Below, in pieces: positions 9,042 through 17,082 of a stretch of 32,199 bases of DNA; position 1 is the first letter of the stretch; every line of letters begins with the position of its first letter. Source of the DNA: Planctomycetaceae bacterium. Its GTDB lineage: Bacteria > Planctomycetota > Planctomycetia > Planctomycetales > Planctomycetaceae. Location of the stretch: positions 1-32,199 of the forward strand of contig JANQRQ010000076.1 of the NCBI GenBank assembly GCA_028284485.1. Reading direction: 5' to 3'. The notes under the pieces were generated by a model, which saw nothing but the letters and a program-made list of their open reading frames with translations, had not been told where the DNA came from and did not search any database. The translations under genes were made by a program, and so were the position numbers.

Positions 9042-9134
9042 GGTCAACCATTCAAACTCAAAAACTCACAGGCAATTGGGGTTTCGAACGTACGGTGGCA
9101 AATCAGCCAATCGATGAAAGCCTAGGCCGGCTAC

Positions 9135-9235
9135 AGCGTATTGCGCTGACTTGTGGCCGCGAAAATCGCGTTCTTTTCTATGATCGCTAGTTCCCACGAG
9201 CCAGAATCGCCCACGAGACAAAGTAAACTGCTCTA
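9135..9235 (+). repeat. dispersed 101-bp palindrome-rich repeat, copy 2
   Basis: Begins AGCGTATTGCGCTGACTTG and ends GCTCTA. It has the same block order as copy 1, including the GCCGCGAAAATCGCG hairpin and CCCACGAGCCAGAATCGCCC. It lies between two minus-strand genes: about 95 bp upstream of the transporter's hairpin leader and about 75 bp after the universal stress protein stop. Confidence 0.87.
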
Positions 9236-9310
9236 TTCGCCTTGATTCGCTTCCCTTCTGAGTGGAACGGGCGATGACCGGCTCGCAGACGGCTCAGTCA
9301 AGATTGATAT

Positions 9311-10177
9311 TCACAACAACAGCTGTGCCACGTCGATCATTTCGACTGCGATGGAATAAGCCATACCATGCATGGCCAATTGCTCGTCATCCTTAGTATT
9401 CATGACCAGCAGATCGATATCGTGACTTTCGATAAGTTGGCCATATTCTTTCAAATGATGTCCGCGAGTGATGCTGGTATGGAATTCCGTACCAGTGGAC
9501 TCTTGTTTGAGTTCCTCAATACACGACTCGATGAAATGTTCCGCTTCGCTAAGAAGCTGATCGTTTATGAGTTGCCGAGCCTGCTCGGTTTCAATTTCGG
9601 GTATTCTTTCAATGGCGCGTATGTATCGGTTAAATACGGCATCGTCTTCCACGTGGCAGAGCCACAATTCGCCCCGTTGCGGGCAAAAGCTTGCACCATA
9701 GTTCACAAGACGGCTATCGCCGGCAATGTGGTCGGTCACGACCATCACATTGCGGCATTGATGATTGTTCAGCGACACACGATTGCCCGCTGCTCCTGGA
9801 AGGAGCAAGACAGGCACGGTCGTTGCCTGCGTTAACACATCCACAAAGACTCCCAGGCTATGCCGGGGAACAAGCTCACGCTCCTGCAAATGTCGGCTTG
9901 TCACAATCAGGTCGGTCGGATTCGCCGAAAGAAACTGCAGCAGGTCAGATACCGAATCGTAATCGGCCCCTAATACGTGACGTCGTGTCGTCGCCGTTTC
10001 GAGATGCGGCAAGAACGCGAACAGCTCCGACTCTTGAGCTCTTGCATCATCGGCAGTCCCGTCTGTCACTAATGTCAGCGAAGAAATCGGGATGTCTTGG
10101 TACTGAAATGGGTCGCGTGCTGCACGCTTGAAGCGCGATTCAAACTCATCAATTTGGTCAATTTCACGATTCGACAT
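9311..10177 (-). CDS. tandem universal stress protein (UspA family)
   Basis: A cytoplasmic protein of 288 residues with two Usp-like halves. The N-terminal half ends in a typical VPVLLLPG strand. The C-terminal half begins NVMVVTDH and ends with a DIDLLVMNTK segment. Neither half shows a clean ATP-binding G-x2-G-x9-G-S/T motif, so it may be a non-nucleotide-binding Usp. A gene order of Usp followed by an ion transporter on the same strand suggests a shared stress response, although repeat copy 2 and a 328-bp gap separate the two frames. The ATG at 10177 has only a weak AGG upstream. Confidence 0.8.
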   Translation of the reverse strand: MSNREIDQIDEFESRFKRAARDPFQYQDIPISSLTLVTDGTADDARAQESELFAFLPHLETATTRRHVLGADYDSVSDLLQFLSANPTDLIVTSRHLQERELVPRHSLGVFVDVLTQATTVPVLLLPGAAGNRVSLNNHQCRNVMVVTDHIAGDSRLVNYGASFCPQRGELWLCHVEDDAVFNRYIRAIERIPEIETEQARQLINDQLLSEAEHFIESCIEELKQESTGTEFHTSITRGHHLKEYGQLIESHDIDLLVMNTKDDEQLAMHGMAYSIAVEMIDVAQLLL

Positions 10178-10387
10178 GTCTGACTGCCTATCGTCTGATC
10201 GCCCGTCGAATAATCCACTGGTGTTCTATCGAACCGCGATCATATTGCCAAGCATCACCGGAAACAACAGTCGGGCGACACAGCGAATTTTCCGTTGCGC
10301 AATCGGCAATCGCTTGAGTTCGCTGCAATTTCGTGGTTTGCTACAGTTGCAAAATCACGAGCTGCAACTTTCGGCAAAGGAACAGGC

Positions 10388-12505
10388 ATGGCAACCCGCA
10401 TTTGCGTTATTGCATTCTTGTTTGCAGGTTTCACGCAAGAATTGTTAGCCGACGAGCGTGACGAAACTCGTCGCTCGATCGACACGACACGCGGCGACAG
10501 CATGATTGCGGCATACTTTGCTGACGAAACCCGCAAGCTAAGCGCTCGATGCCTTTCCGATATCGAATCGCTTGAAGACTGGAATCGAAACAAGACCGCG
10601 TATCGACAGCAGCTGTTTGAGATGCTGGGGCTGGATCCGCTTCCTGAACGGTCGCCGCTAAATGTCGAGATCACCGGCCGGATCGAACATGAGGAATTCT
10701 TCGTTGAAAATGTCCAATTTCAATCTCGCCCGGGACTGTATGTCACCGGCAATCTGTACACTCCTAAGAATCTCACCGAAAAGGTACCGGCAATTCTGTA
10801 TGTTTGCGGGCATGCGCGAGTTAAGGAAGACGATATTAGCTTCGGAAACAAAACTGCCTATCAGCATCATGGGGGGTGGTTCGCCCGAAATGGGTATGTC
10901 TGCCTGACGATCGACACTCTACAACTCGGCGAAATTGAAGGAATCCACCACGGGACATACCGCTACGGAACGTGGTGGTGGAATTCGCGTGGTTACACCC
11001 CCTCGGCCGTTGAAGCCTGGAACTGCATTCGCTCGCTCGACTACCTACAAACGCTCGAACAAGTCGACCCGGATCGAATCGGTGTCACAGGGCGATCAGG
11101 TGGCGGCGCCTACAGCTGGTGGATTGCTGCCTTGGACGAACGAATTAAGGCCGCAGTACCGGTTGCCGGAATCACGACTTTGCAAAATCATGTTGTTGAC
11201 GGATGCGTCGAAGGTCATTGCGACTGCATGTATGTGGTGAACACCTATCGCTGGGACTACGCACAATTGGCGGCACTTGTCGCACCACGACCCTTGCTGA
11301 TTTCCAACTCCGACAAGGACCGCATTTTTCCGCTGGATGGCGTTGTGGAAGTATATTCCAAAGTCCGCAGAATCTACGGGCTACACGACGCTCTGCCAAA
11401 CATCGGGCTACAAATTACAGAAGGACCGCACAAAGACACGCAGGAACTGCGGATCCATGCCTTTCACTGGTTCAATCGGCACCTCAAAGGCGAAGATCCT
11501 TTAATTGAGACAACTGCGGTCAAATTCTTCGAACCGAAGCAATTGCAGGTCTTCTCGAAACTTCCCGCAGACGAACGAAACACGACGATTGATGATTCGT
11601 TCGTGCCTCAAGCTCCACAGCCGGATGTTCCAGATTCGAAAGTCGCTTGGAAAGAACAAAAAGAGAAGTGGATGAGCGCGTTGCAGCAAAAATGTTTCGC
11701 CGGTTGGCCCGATGATCAAGAACGAGCTTCAAACAAGGTTTCGAAGGCGTTCTCGGTCGAGCGAAACGGTGTGAGATTCGCAGCTTTTGATTTCGACAGC
11801 CAATCGACGATCCGGTTGCGTCTTTATGTCGCACACCGAGCCGGTCTTTCACCCGCTGACCTCGACCTGATTGTGCTAAACGTGCTCGACGACGACGGCT
11901 GGTCCGAGTTCTTGTCAGCGATGCAAGTCGCGTTTCGAGAACAGTTGGCCGGTGAAAATCTACCCGAAGAAGACCGCAGCGATTTCCAAAGTTTGAAACA
12001 GACGTTCGAATCGTTCAAATGGGGAATGGCCTACGTCGCACCACGCGGAGTTGGTCCGACTGCCTGGGATCAGTCCGAACGCAAACAGGTCCAACATCGT
12101 CGTCGGTTCATGCTACTCGGACAAACTCTCGACGGCATGCGGGTTTGGGATGCGAGGCGTGCCGTGCATTCGCTGCGATCAATCGACGGAATGAGCGAAG
12201 TGCCGATCTGGTTGCAGGCAGAGGGATCGATGGCAGGAATCGCACTCTATACAGCACTGTTTGAGCCGCGTATCAGGACGATCGACTTGTATGGATTGCC
12301 GACATCGCACCACGACGGCCCGTATTTCTTAAATGTGCTGCGATTCTTGGATATTCCTCAAACGGTTGCTATGACGGCCGAACGCACACAGGTGCGCATC
12401 TATCAGGAAGACGAAATGGGCTGGGAGTATCCCAAAGCGGTCGCTGAAGAACTTGGGTGGAATGCGAAGCAAATCGACATCCGCAAGCCACCTTCTGAAC
12501 AATGA
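10388..12505 (+). CDS. exported two-domain alpha/beta hydrolase (acetylxylan esterase/dienelactone hydrolase-like)
   Basis: The frame is open from 10295, but the ATG at 10388 starts MATRICVIAFLFAGFTQ, a clear signal peptide, with GGAACAGG upstream, so I choose it (705 residues). The first catalytic domain has the nucleophile elbow GRSGGG (Ser about 237), Asp 309 or 311 in SDKDRIFP and His about 348 in GPHKDT: a complete hydrolase triad as in planctomycete acetylxylan esterase-like proteins. From about residue 470 a second hydrolase-like domain follows. Its elbow region reads QAEGSMAG, which does not fit GxSxG, so it looks non-catalytic. Likely substrate: acetylated or otherwise esterified polysaccharide outside the cytoplasm (inference). 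Confidence 0.82.
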   Translation: MATRICVIAFLFAGFTQELLADERDETRRSIDTTRGDSMIAAYFADETRKLSARCLSDIESLEDWNRNKTAYRQQLFEMLGLDPLPERSPLNVEITGRIEHEEFFVENVQFQSRPGLYVTGNLYTPKNLTEKVPAILYVCGHARVKEDDISFGNKTAYQHHGGWFARNGYVCLTIDTLQLGEIEGIHHGTYRYGTWWWNSRGYTPSAVEAWNCIRSLDYLQTLEQVDPDRIGVTGRSGGGAYSWWIAALDERIKAAVPVAGITTLQNHVVDGCVEGHCDCMYVVNTYRWDYAQLAALVAPRPLLISNSDKDRIFPLDGVVEVYSKVRRIYGLHDALPNIGLQITEGPHKDTQELRIHAFHWFNRHLKGEDPLIETTAVKFFEPKQLQVFSKLPADERNTTIDDSFVPQAPQPDVPDSKVAWKEQKEKWMSALQQKCFAGWPDDQERASNKVSKAFSVERNGVRFAAFDFDSQSTIRLRLYVAHRAGLSPADLDLIVLNVLDDDGWSEFLSAMQVAFREQLAGENLPEEDRSDFQSLKQTFESFKWGMAYVAPRGVGPTAWDQSERKQVQHRRRFMLLGQTLDGMRVWDARRAVHSLRSIDGMSEVPIWLQAEGSMAGIALYTALFEPRIRTIDLYGLPTSHHDGPYFLNVLRFLDIPQTVAMTAERTQVRIYQEDEMGWEYPKAVAEELGWNAKQIDIRKPPSEQ

Positions 12506-12681
12506 CAAATGTCCCTGCCTGACAGGCGGGCCTGAAGCGACTGTCGATCCGTGGGTTTCCCTAGGAATATTCGTGGTCCGACCGGTTTTCGTCGTCAGTG
12601 TGGCCCCATACAATAAATCCCATCGAGGGATCAACACCTCGATGTGTCTCAAAAACGCAGCAGTAACAAGGAAAAACTACC

Positions 12682-13527
12682 GTGAATCACCCAGCCGCAG
12701 GCCGTGCACCATTACCCGATCCAACAGTTCTGATGACGGAAGGTTGGCATTGCTTGCATGTTTACTATCGTGTTAATCAATCGGAACTCTCTCGGCTCGA
12801 TGCTCAGCAACGTGCCGAGGGCCGGGAACAGCTTTGCACGATTTTGGATCCCAGTCGCGACGGGGCGCCGCAGCGAATCCAATCGTCAATCGTTTCCGGA
12901 CATCGCGCCGACTTCGGATTGATGATGCTTGACCCGGATCCCTTGCGAATCGACAGCGTTGCGCAGTCCATACGATCGAGCGCTCTCGGATCCGTACTCG
13001 ACGCGACATACTCCTTTGTTTCGATTACGGAAATCTCCGAGTATGTGCCGACAGTCGAGCAATACGGGGAAAAACTAAGACTCGACGGTACAAGCCCCGA
13101 TGATCCGAGCTACGCCGCGAAAATCAAAGCGTACGAGCAACGGTTGCCGGCCATGAATAAGCAGCGACTTTATCCGGATCTTCCGCCATTTCCCGTGACA
13201 TCGTTCTACCCGATGAACAAAATTCGCGATCCCCACGCCAATTGGTACACCCAACCCTTTAGTGCCCGTTCATCGATGATGGCCGAACATGCGACCAGCG
13301 GCATCAAGTTTGCCGGCCGCGTCTCGCAATTGATTACAGCATCGACCGGTTTCGACGACTGGGAGTGGGGAGTCACACTGTGGGGGCGATCTCCCGAGGA
13401 CATCAAAGAGATCGTGTACACGATGCGGTTCGATACCGCTTCAGCAAAGTATGCCGAGTTTGGTTCCTTTTACCTCGGCTATGTAGCGACAGCTGAAGAG
13501 GCTCTGAATCACTTGCAGATTTCGTAG
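12682..13527 (+). CDS. hemQ: HemQ-like coproheme decarboxylase (chlorite dismutase family)
   Basis: A 281-residue protein starting at GTG 12682 with AAGGA 9 nt upstream. Conserved HemQ landmarks: FYPMNKIRD with Tyr 176 and Lys 180 (the tyrosine needed for coproheme decarboxylation and the propionate-contacting lysine), NWYTQPF, the proximal heme ligand His 203 in MMAEH, GFDDWEWGVTLW, and Arg 249 in MRFD followed by SAKYAEFGSFYLG. HemQ converts iron-coproporphyrin III to heme b in the cytoplasm (coproporphyrin-dependent pathway). The distal segment RVSQLITAS carries Gln rather than the catalytic Arg of true chlorite dismutases, which favours HemQ. No other heme genes are in the window. Confidence 0.9.
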   Translation: MNHPAAGRAPLPDPTVLMTEGWHCLHVYYRVNQSELSRLDAQQRAEGREQLCTILDPSRDGAPQRIQSSIVSGHRADFGLMMLDPDPLRIDSVAQSIRSSALGSVLDATYSFVSITEISEYVPTVEQYGEKLRLDGTSPDDPSYAAKIKAYEQRLPAMNKQRLYPDLPPFPVTSFYPMNKIRDPHANWYTQPFSARSSMMAEHATSGIKFAGRVSQLITASTGFDDWEWGVTLWGRSPEDIKEIVYTMRFDTASAKYAEFGSFYLGYVATAEEALNHLQIS

Positions 13528-13560
13528 CCGCGAGCCTTCGAATCTTCAAAGAAAGAAAAC

Positions 13561-13585
13561 GGCCGGGGCATTCAGCGCCCCGGCC
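13561..13585 (-). terminator. intrinsic terminator of the DUF1571 gene
   Basis: A 9-bp perfect GC-rich stem (13561-13569 with 13577-13585, 7-nt loop). On the minus strand it is followed by GTTTTCTTTCTTT (13548-13560), so it fits a Rho-independent terminator for the DUF1571 gene that ends at 13617. It lies between convergent genes and may also slow readthrough from hemQ. Confidence 0.85.
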
Positions 13586-13616
13586 ACCGCCTTGCAGGGT
13601 AAATCGGAATAATTGG

Positions 13617-14657
13617 CTATCGTCGGAAGCGATAAGCCTTATTGGTTTGGTCAAAGTCGGCATCAGCTAAAGAACGGTCGAGCTGAATGTCCGTGTAGGT
13701 GTAGTGTTCGATCAACGTTTTTTCGTCGATCTGTTCCTTCGTCAGGTCTTTGTCGGCGTCGCTGGGCCATGTGTATTGCCGGCAAAACACGGGCAATGCT
13801 AGTTCCGCATCGATGTAAACTTCGGACTTACGGTAGACGTCCGAGATTTCGGGGCTGGCATACTCAATTTCGAAATAATAGCATTCACGATCGTTGAATT
13901 TTTGGCCGGCAACCATGAAGCAGCGATGCTTATCGAGATTCTGAAGATCCCATTTCCGGACTAATGTGTTGGTCCGGGCAAGTTCGAGCAAACCAGCCTT
14001 GGTGATGGGATGCCGCGCCTCTGACATGGCCACAGCACCGGTCGGGTTCAATTTGATCGCAGGAAGCAGCCGAGCCTTCCAGCCGCCCGGATGCACGATC
14101 ATGTCGCCTGCATTTGCGCCGTCAACATAAAGCAGCTCGCGTCCTTTATCGCCGGACAGCCATTTCATGTAGACACTAAATGGAGCGTGACGGACCTTCA
14201 TTTCCATCACTTGCCCGTCGCTGAGCGTACCGCCAATTCGTTCTTGCTTGTAGAACATTGTCGTATAGGTTGGAATCTTTTCGAGCTGTTGACTTCCTTT
14301 TTCAATCAACAGCATGTTGAGCAGAATCGCCATGCGTCCCTGCAGCACATCGGGATTGGATGGAATGCTGTGTGCCGCCGATTCGACCCCTTCACCTGAA
14401 TCATTATCGGCCGCCTCTCCATTCGTGGATTCTGTGGCAGAATTCGCGAGTATCGGCATCGGAGGCGGTGGTGCTGAGATGCGGGCGGTCAGTTCAGAAA
14501 TGTTCGATGCCGTACCCGCAGCGTCGGCGCCGACAGGCTCGGGATCGAAATTGAAGTAAAGGAACGTTACCGCTGAACATGTTATCAGCGAAGCGAGAAA
14601 GTTCGGCCCACGGGAACTCTTTCGCACAGGTGAGTGTGCAGAGGTGGTTCGCGTCAT
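13617..14657 (-). CDS. DUF1571 domain-containing exported or membrane-anchored protein
   Basis: A 346-residue protein. A hydrophobic stretch at about residues 19-36 (FLASLITCSAVTFLYF) is a signal peptide or N-terminal anchor. A low-complexity linker follows, and then from about residue 110 the conserved block YTTMFYKQERIGGTLSDGQV, KVRHAPFSVYMKWL, KGRELLYVDGAN and HPGGWKARL, which I recognise as DUF1571, common in planctomycetes and fold-related to lipoprotein-carrier-like beta proteins. Function is unknown. The start has GAGGG 9 nt upstream. It has its own terminator at 13561-13585. Confidence 0.85.
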   Translation of the reverse strand: MTRTTSAHSPVRKSSRGPNFLASLITCSAVTFLYFNFDPEPVGADAAGTASNISELTARISAPPPPMPILANSATESTNGEAADNDSGEGVESAAHSIPSNPDVLQGRMAILLNMLLIEKGSQQLEKIPTYTTMFYKQERIGGTLSDGQVMEMKVRHAPFSVYMKWLSGDKGRELLYVDGANAGDMIVHPGGWKARLLPAIKLNPTGAVAMSEARHPITKAGLLELARTNTLVRKWDLQNLDKHRCFMVAGQKFNDRECYYFEIEYASPEISDVYRKSEVYIDAELALPVFCRQYTWPSDADKDLTKEQIDEKTLIEHYTYTDIQLDRSLADADFDQTNKAYRFRR

Positions 14658-15061
14658 GCGGATTTGCCCTCGATTTATGCGTCCCGCATAGAATCCTGAA
14701 ATGGCTGCGGCGGAACGAGACTATGTGCGACAACGAAAACTGGTTTCAGGTCGCTACGTGTTAATGTGGATAACTTGACGGGAGATTTCCGGTGCGAGAA
14801 TCGTTGTTCTCAGCCATAACCCGTATTTCAGGCCGAAAGTCGGCTTGTTGTTACAATTCGGCTCCAGCCTTGCGGACTACTTAAGCAATTCTCGCTCGGT
14901 AGGAAAATCGTCGCAGCGAAGCGAAAGGTATCTTCCGAGACGACCTATTCGACCAATTCCAGTGGGAGATTTTCGGACAAGCGCCTAGATCGCCTAGACT
15001 GTCAGGCAATGCGTCTATGTCCGGCTGGTGCGTGACGATCGGAGAACGCCGGTAAAGTTTG
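14658..15061. other. 404-bp intergenic region without a convincing gene
   Basis: Separates two minus-strand genes. It should hold the DUF1571 promoter. A single perfect DnaA-box-like nonamer (TGTGGATAA at 14765-14773) and a short direct repeat CGCCTAGA at about 14981-14997 are visible. No ORF with ribosome binding site, RNA gene or repeat copy was seen. Confidence 0.6.
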
Positions 15062-16051
15062 TCAGTCCTTTACGGGTTTCTTCGGCGACCGTTTTTGCAA
15101 GTTAAGGCGATTCTGAAAGCGAGGGACCAATTCAATGATCACCTTTGTGCCCAAGGGGGGAATTCTCTCGGTGTCGGCCTCGAATAAGAGATTCTCTTCA
15201 CCAGATGCTGAACTTTCGAATCCTAAATCGAGAGTTGCCGTCGGAAAGTTGGCAACGCATATCAAATCGCCGCCTTCCGCCTGATAGGCGCGCTGCCCCG
15301 TCTTGTCGTCAACATAGTAACCGCTGCCGGCAAAAACCCAATTGGCCTCTAAATTGACTCGCCGAGTTTTGCCATAGAACGAACGAATCGCATCACGAAA
15401 ACCCTGATTCTCACTGAGAGACAGCAGTTCGTCACGCTGTGATTCAGTCATCGGGCCGTACCAGGTGAGTTCCTGATGTCGTTCGTCAAAGCGCAGCTCA
15501 CTGTTTTTGGGAATCTTGACGCCGGCCGGCAGTTCTTCAAGATTTGCGACAAAGTATCGATGGACGGCGTTGCGGATCCAGTGCCCGGCTGAAACTCGAT
15601 GAGGCGTCCCGTCCTTGTCTTCCCAGTGGAGAAAGATATCGATGATCTGCCCGGTCGCTGGTTGAAATTCAGGTGCATATCGAGCAGTCGTGCCCGACTT
15701 GGCTCCCAAAGCGAGCAGTCCCGCATGCACCACATAAGCTTTCGCATCAAGGGAAAGAATGGCTTCGTGCTCCTTAGTCCGCTTGATACAGCACAGCATT
15801 TCCAACAGACCTTCTCGAAGCACAACTTCCGAGTGCAGCAACAATCGCTTGCCGGGAACATCCAAAAAGACGGTTTCCTTTTGGTTCAATGCCACGGGGG
15901 CGCGCTCGGTCGGTTGTGTCGTCGTTTCGGAAGGGCACTCTGCCGTAGCCGTGGGCCGATTGTCGATTGGTTCGCGTGACTCGTCCGCCGTACTAACGGC
16001 GCTGCTTGCGAGAGCAATGACGAATGCAAATAAATCGATTCGGGTTCGCAT
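15062..16051 (-). CDS. YdjY domain-containing exported protein
   Basis: The frame is open from 16240, but I choose ATG 16051 because AAGGA lies 8 nt upstream and the product then starts MRTRIDLFAFVIALASSAVS, a clean signal peptide (329 residues). After a short linker come VFLDVPGKRLLLHSEVVLREG, LEMLCCIKRTKEHEAI and AKAYVVHAGLLALGAKSGT, the hallmark of the YdjY domain found in many planctomycete exported proteins. A second beta-rich half with the segment ANWVFAGSGYYVDDKTGQ follows. The biochemical role of the domain is not established; related proteins occur near redox or ferredoxin-like genes in enterobacteria. Confidence 0.82.
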   Translation of the reverse strand: MRTRIDLFAFVIALASSAVSTADESREPIDNRPTATAECPSETTTQPTERAPVALNQKETVFLDVPGKRLLLHSEVVLREGLLEMLCCIKRTKEHEAILSLDAKAYVVHAGLLALGAKSGTTARYAPEFQPATGQIIDIFLHWEDKDGTPHRVSAGHWIRNAVHRYFVANLEELPAGVKIPKNSELRFDERHQELTWYGPMTESQRDELLSLSENQGFRDAIRSFYGKTRRVNLEANWVFAGSGYYVDDKTGQRAYQAEGGDLICVANFPTATLDLGFESSASGEENLLFEADTERIPPLGTKVIIELVPRFQNRLNLQKRSPKKPVKD

Positions 16052-16244
16052 ACGAGATTTCCTTACACCGAAATTGGAGTTTCTTGCTGAACCGATTGAA
16101 GTCGCCGAGTTCTCAATCGTGAATGAAGTCATTGGCTGTCGCCAATCCACCTGTCGAAAACCGACAAGCTTCCACCTGTTATCCGATGAATACGACGATT
16201 TCGCGAAGGATAAGTAACTACCAAGACGCAGAATTTTCAAAATT

Positions 16245-16784
16245 TTATACAGTCATCGATTCCAGTACTCGAGAAAAGGCCCCCAACGTGCCCGCATCAA
16301 ACAGCACGAACCGAACTAATTCCGGTCGCTGTTTCGTAACGACAAAGTCGCGAACTGTAGAAAGCGAGACATCAGCCGCCAGGTCAGACGGGTAGCCATA
16401 GACTCCAGTGCTAATGGCCGGAAAAGCGATGCTTTGACAATCGTTGACGACAGCCAACTCGAGGCAGCGTTGGTAAGCCGATTCGAGCAAGTTCGCTTCC
16501 TTTCGAATACCACCACGCCACACCGGCCCGACTGCGTGAAAAACGTACCTCGCATTCAGATTCCCGGCCGCGGTCACCACGGCACTACCAGTGGGACAAC
16601 CGTCGGGATATTGCTTTTTCGTCTCCAGCATTAGCGATGGCCCCGCGGCCCGATGAATGGCTCCATCGACACCACCGCCACCCACCAGCTGTTCGTTAGC
16701 CGCATTGACAATGGCATCGGTCTTCTGGTGCGTAATATCACCTTGTACGAGTTCCACCCAACAGATTCCGAATTGTGCAAGCAT
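16245..16784 (-). CDS. macro domain protein (ADP-ribose/O-acetyl-ADP-ribose binding)
   Basis: The ATG at 16784, with GAGGA 8 nt upstream, gives a 179-residue single-domain cytoplasmic protein; an upstream start at 16883 would add a non-family leader. Macro-domain landmarks are complete: GDIT at 15-18, NAAN at 27-30, the GGGGVDGAIH loop at 35-44, and AISTGVYGYP for the phosphate and distal ribose contacts. This is the MacroD type, whose members hydrolyse O-acetyl-ADP-ribose and mono-ADP-ribosyl groups. No ADP-ribosyltransferase partner is visible next to it. Its stop lies about 190 bp upstream of the YdjY gene start on the same strand. Confidence 0.92.
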   Translation of the reverse strand: MLAQFGICWVELVQGDITHQKTDAIVNAANEQLVGGGGVDGAIHRAAGPSLMLETKKQYPDGCPTGSAVVTAAGNLNARYVFHAVGPVWRGGIRKEANLLESAYQRCLELAVVNDCQSIAFPAISTGVYGYPSDLAADVSLSTVRDFVVTKQRPELVRFVLFDAGTLGAFSRVLESMTV

Positions 16785-17020
16785 GCTCGCGATCCTCGGT
16801 AACAGAGTTTGGCGTGAACTGCGGAAAAAGATCATCCAACAAGAATCAACGGCAATACGTACAACATTATAAGAACCCGTCAAAATGGAATGTGATCATT
16901 TCTCTTCCAAAAGTATTCTTGCAAATAGTCCGCCCCATTTCCGCCAAGTCGGAATCATTCCCATCAATCAATACCAAGCGAATTGCAAAAATCCTCCTGC
17001 ACCAGAATAATTGGGCCGAT

Positions 17021-17034
17021 GTACGAATTCGTAC
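17021..17034. promoter_or_regulatory. 14-bp perfect palindrome upstream of the glycosyltransferase
   Basis: GTACGAATTCGTAC is perfectly self-complementary and is flanked by GGCC on both sides (17014-17017 and 17035-17038). It lies about 49 bp before the GTG start at 17083, in a region with no gene. A dimeric regulator site is possible, but no regulator gene is nearby. Confidence 0.3.
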
Positions 17035-17082
17035 GGCCAGCAACTATTGGCCATCATTGTCGAAGCTTGAAATGCAATTCTC

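Noticed and set aside
9368-9835. 155-residue plus-strand open frame opposite the universal stress protein gene
   Set aside because: Antisense shadow of the Usp frame with no family features and no ribosome binding site.
12514-12530. Small GC-rich hairpin (CCTGCC/GGCGGG) just after the hydrolase gene
   Set aside because: Six base pairs including a wobble, with no T-run; not enough for a terminator call.
12682-13527. Chlorite dismutase (chlorite-detoxifying) function
   Set aside because: The family is right, but the segment before GFDDWEW has Gln and no catalytic Arg, and the YPMNK motif with Tyr and Lys fits HemQ.
14765-14773. Perfect DnaA-box-like nonamer (TTATCCACA on the minus strand)
   Set aside because: A single box with no cluster, no AT-rich unwinding region and no dnaA/dnaN genes nearby; one match in 32 kb is expected by chance often enough.
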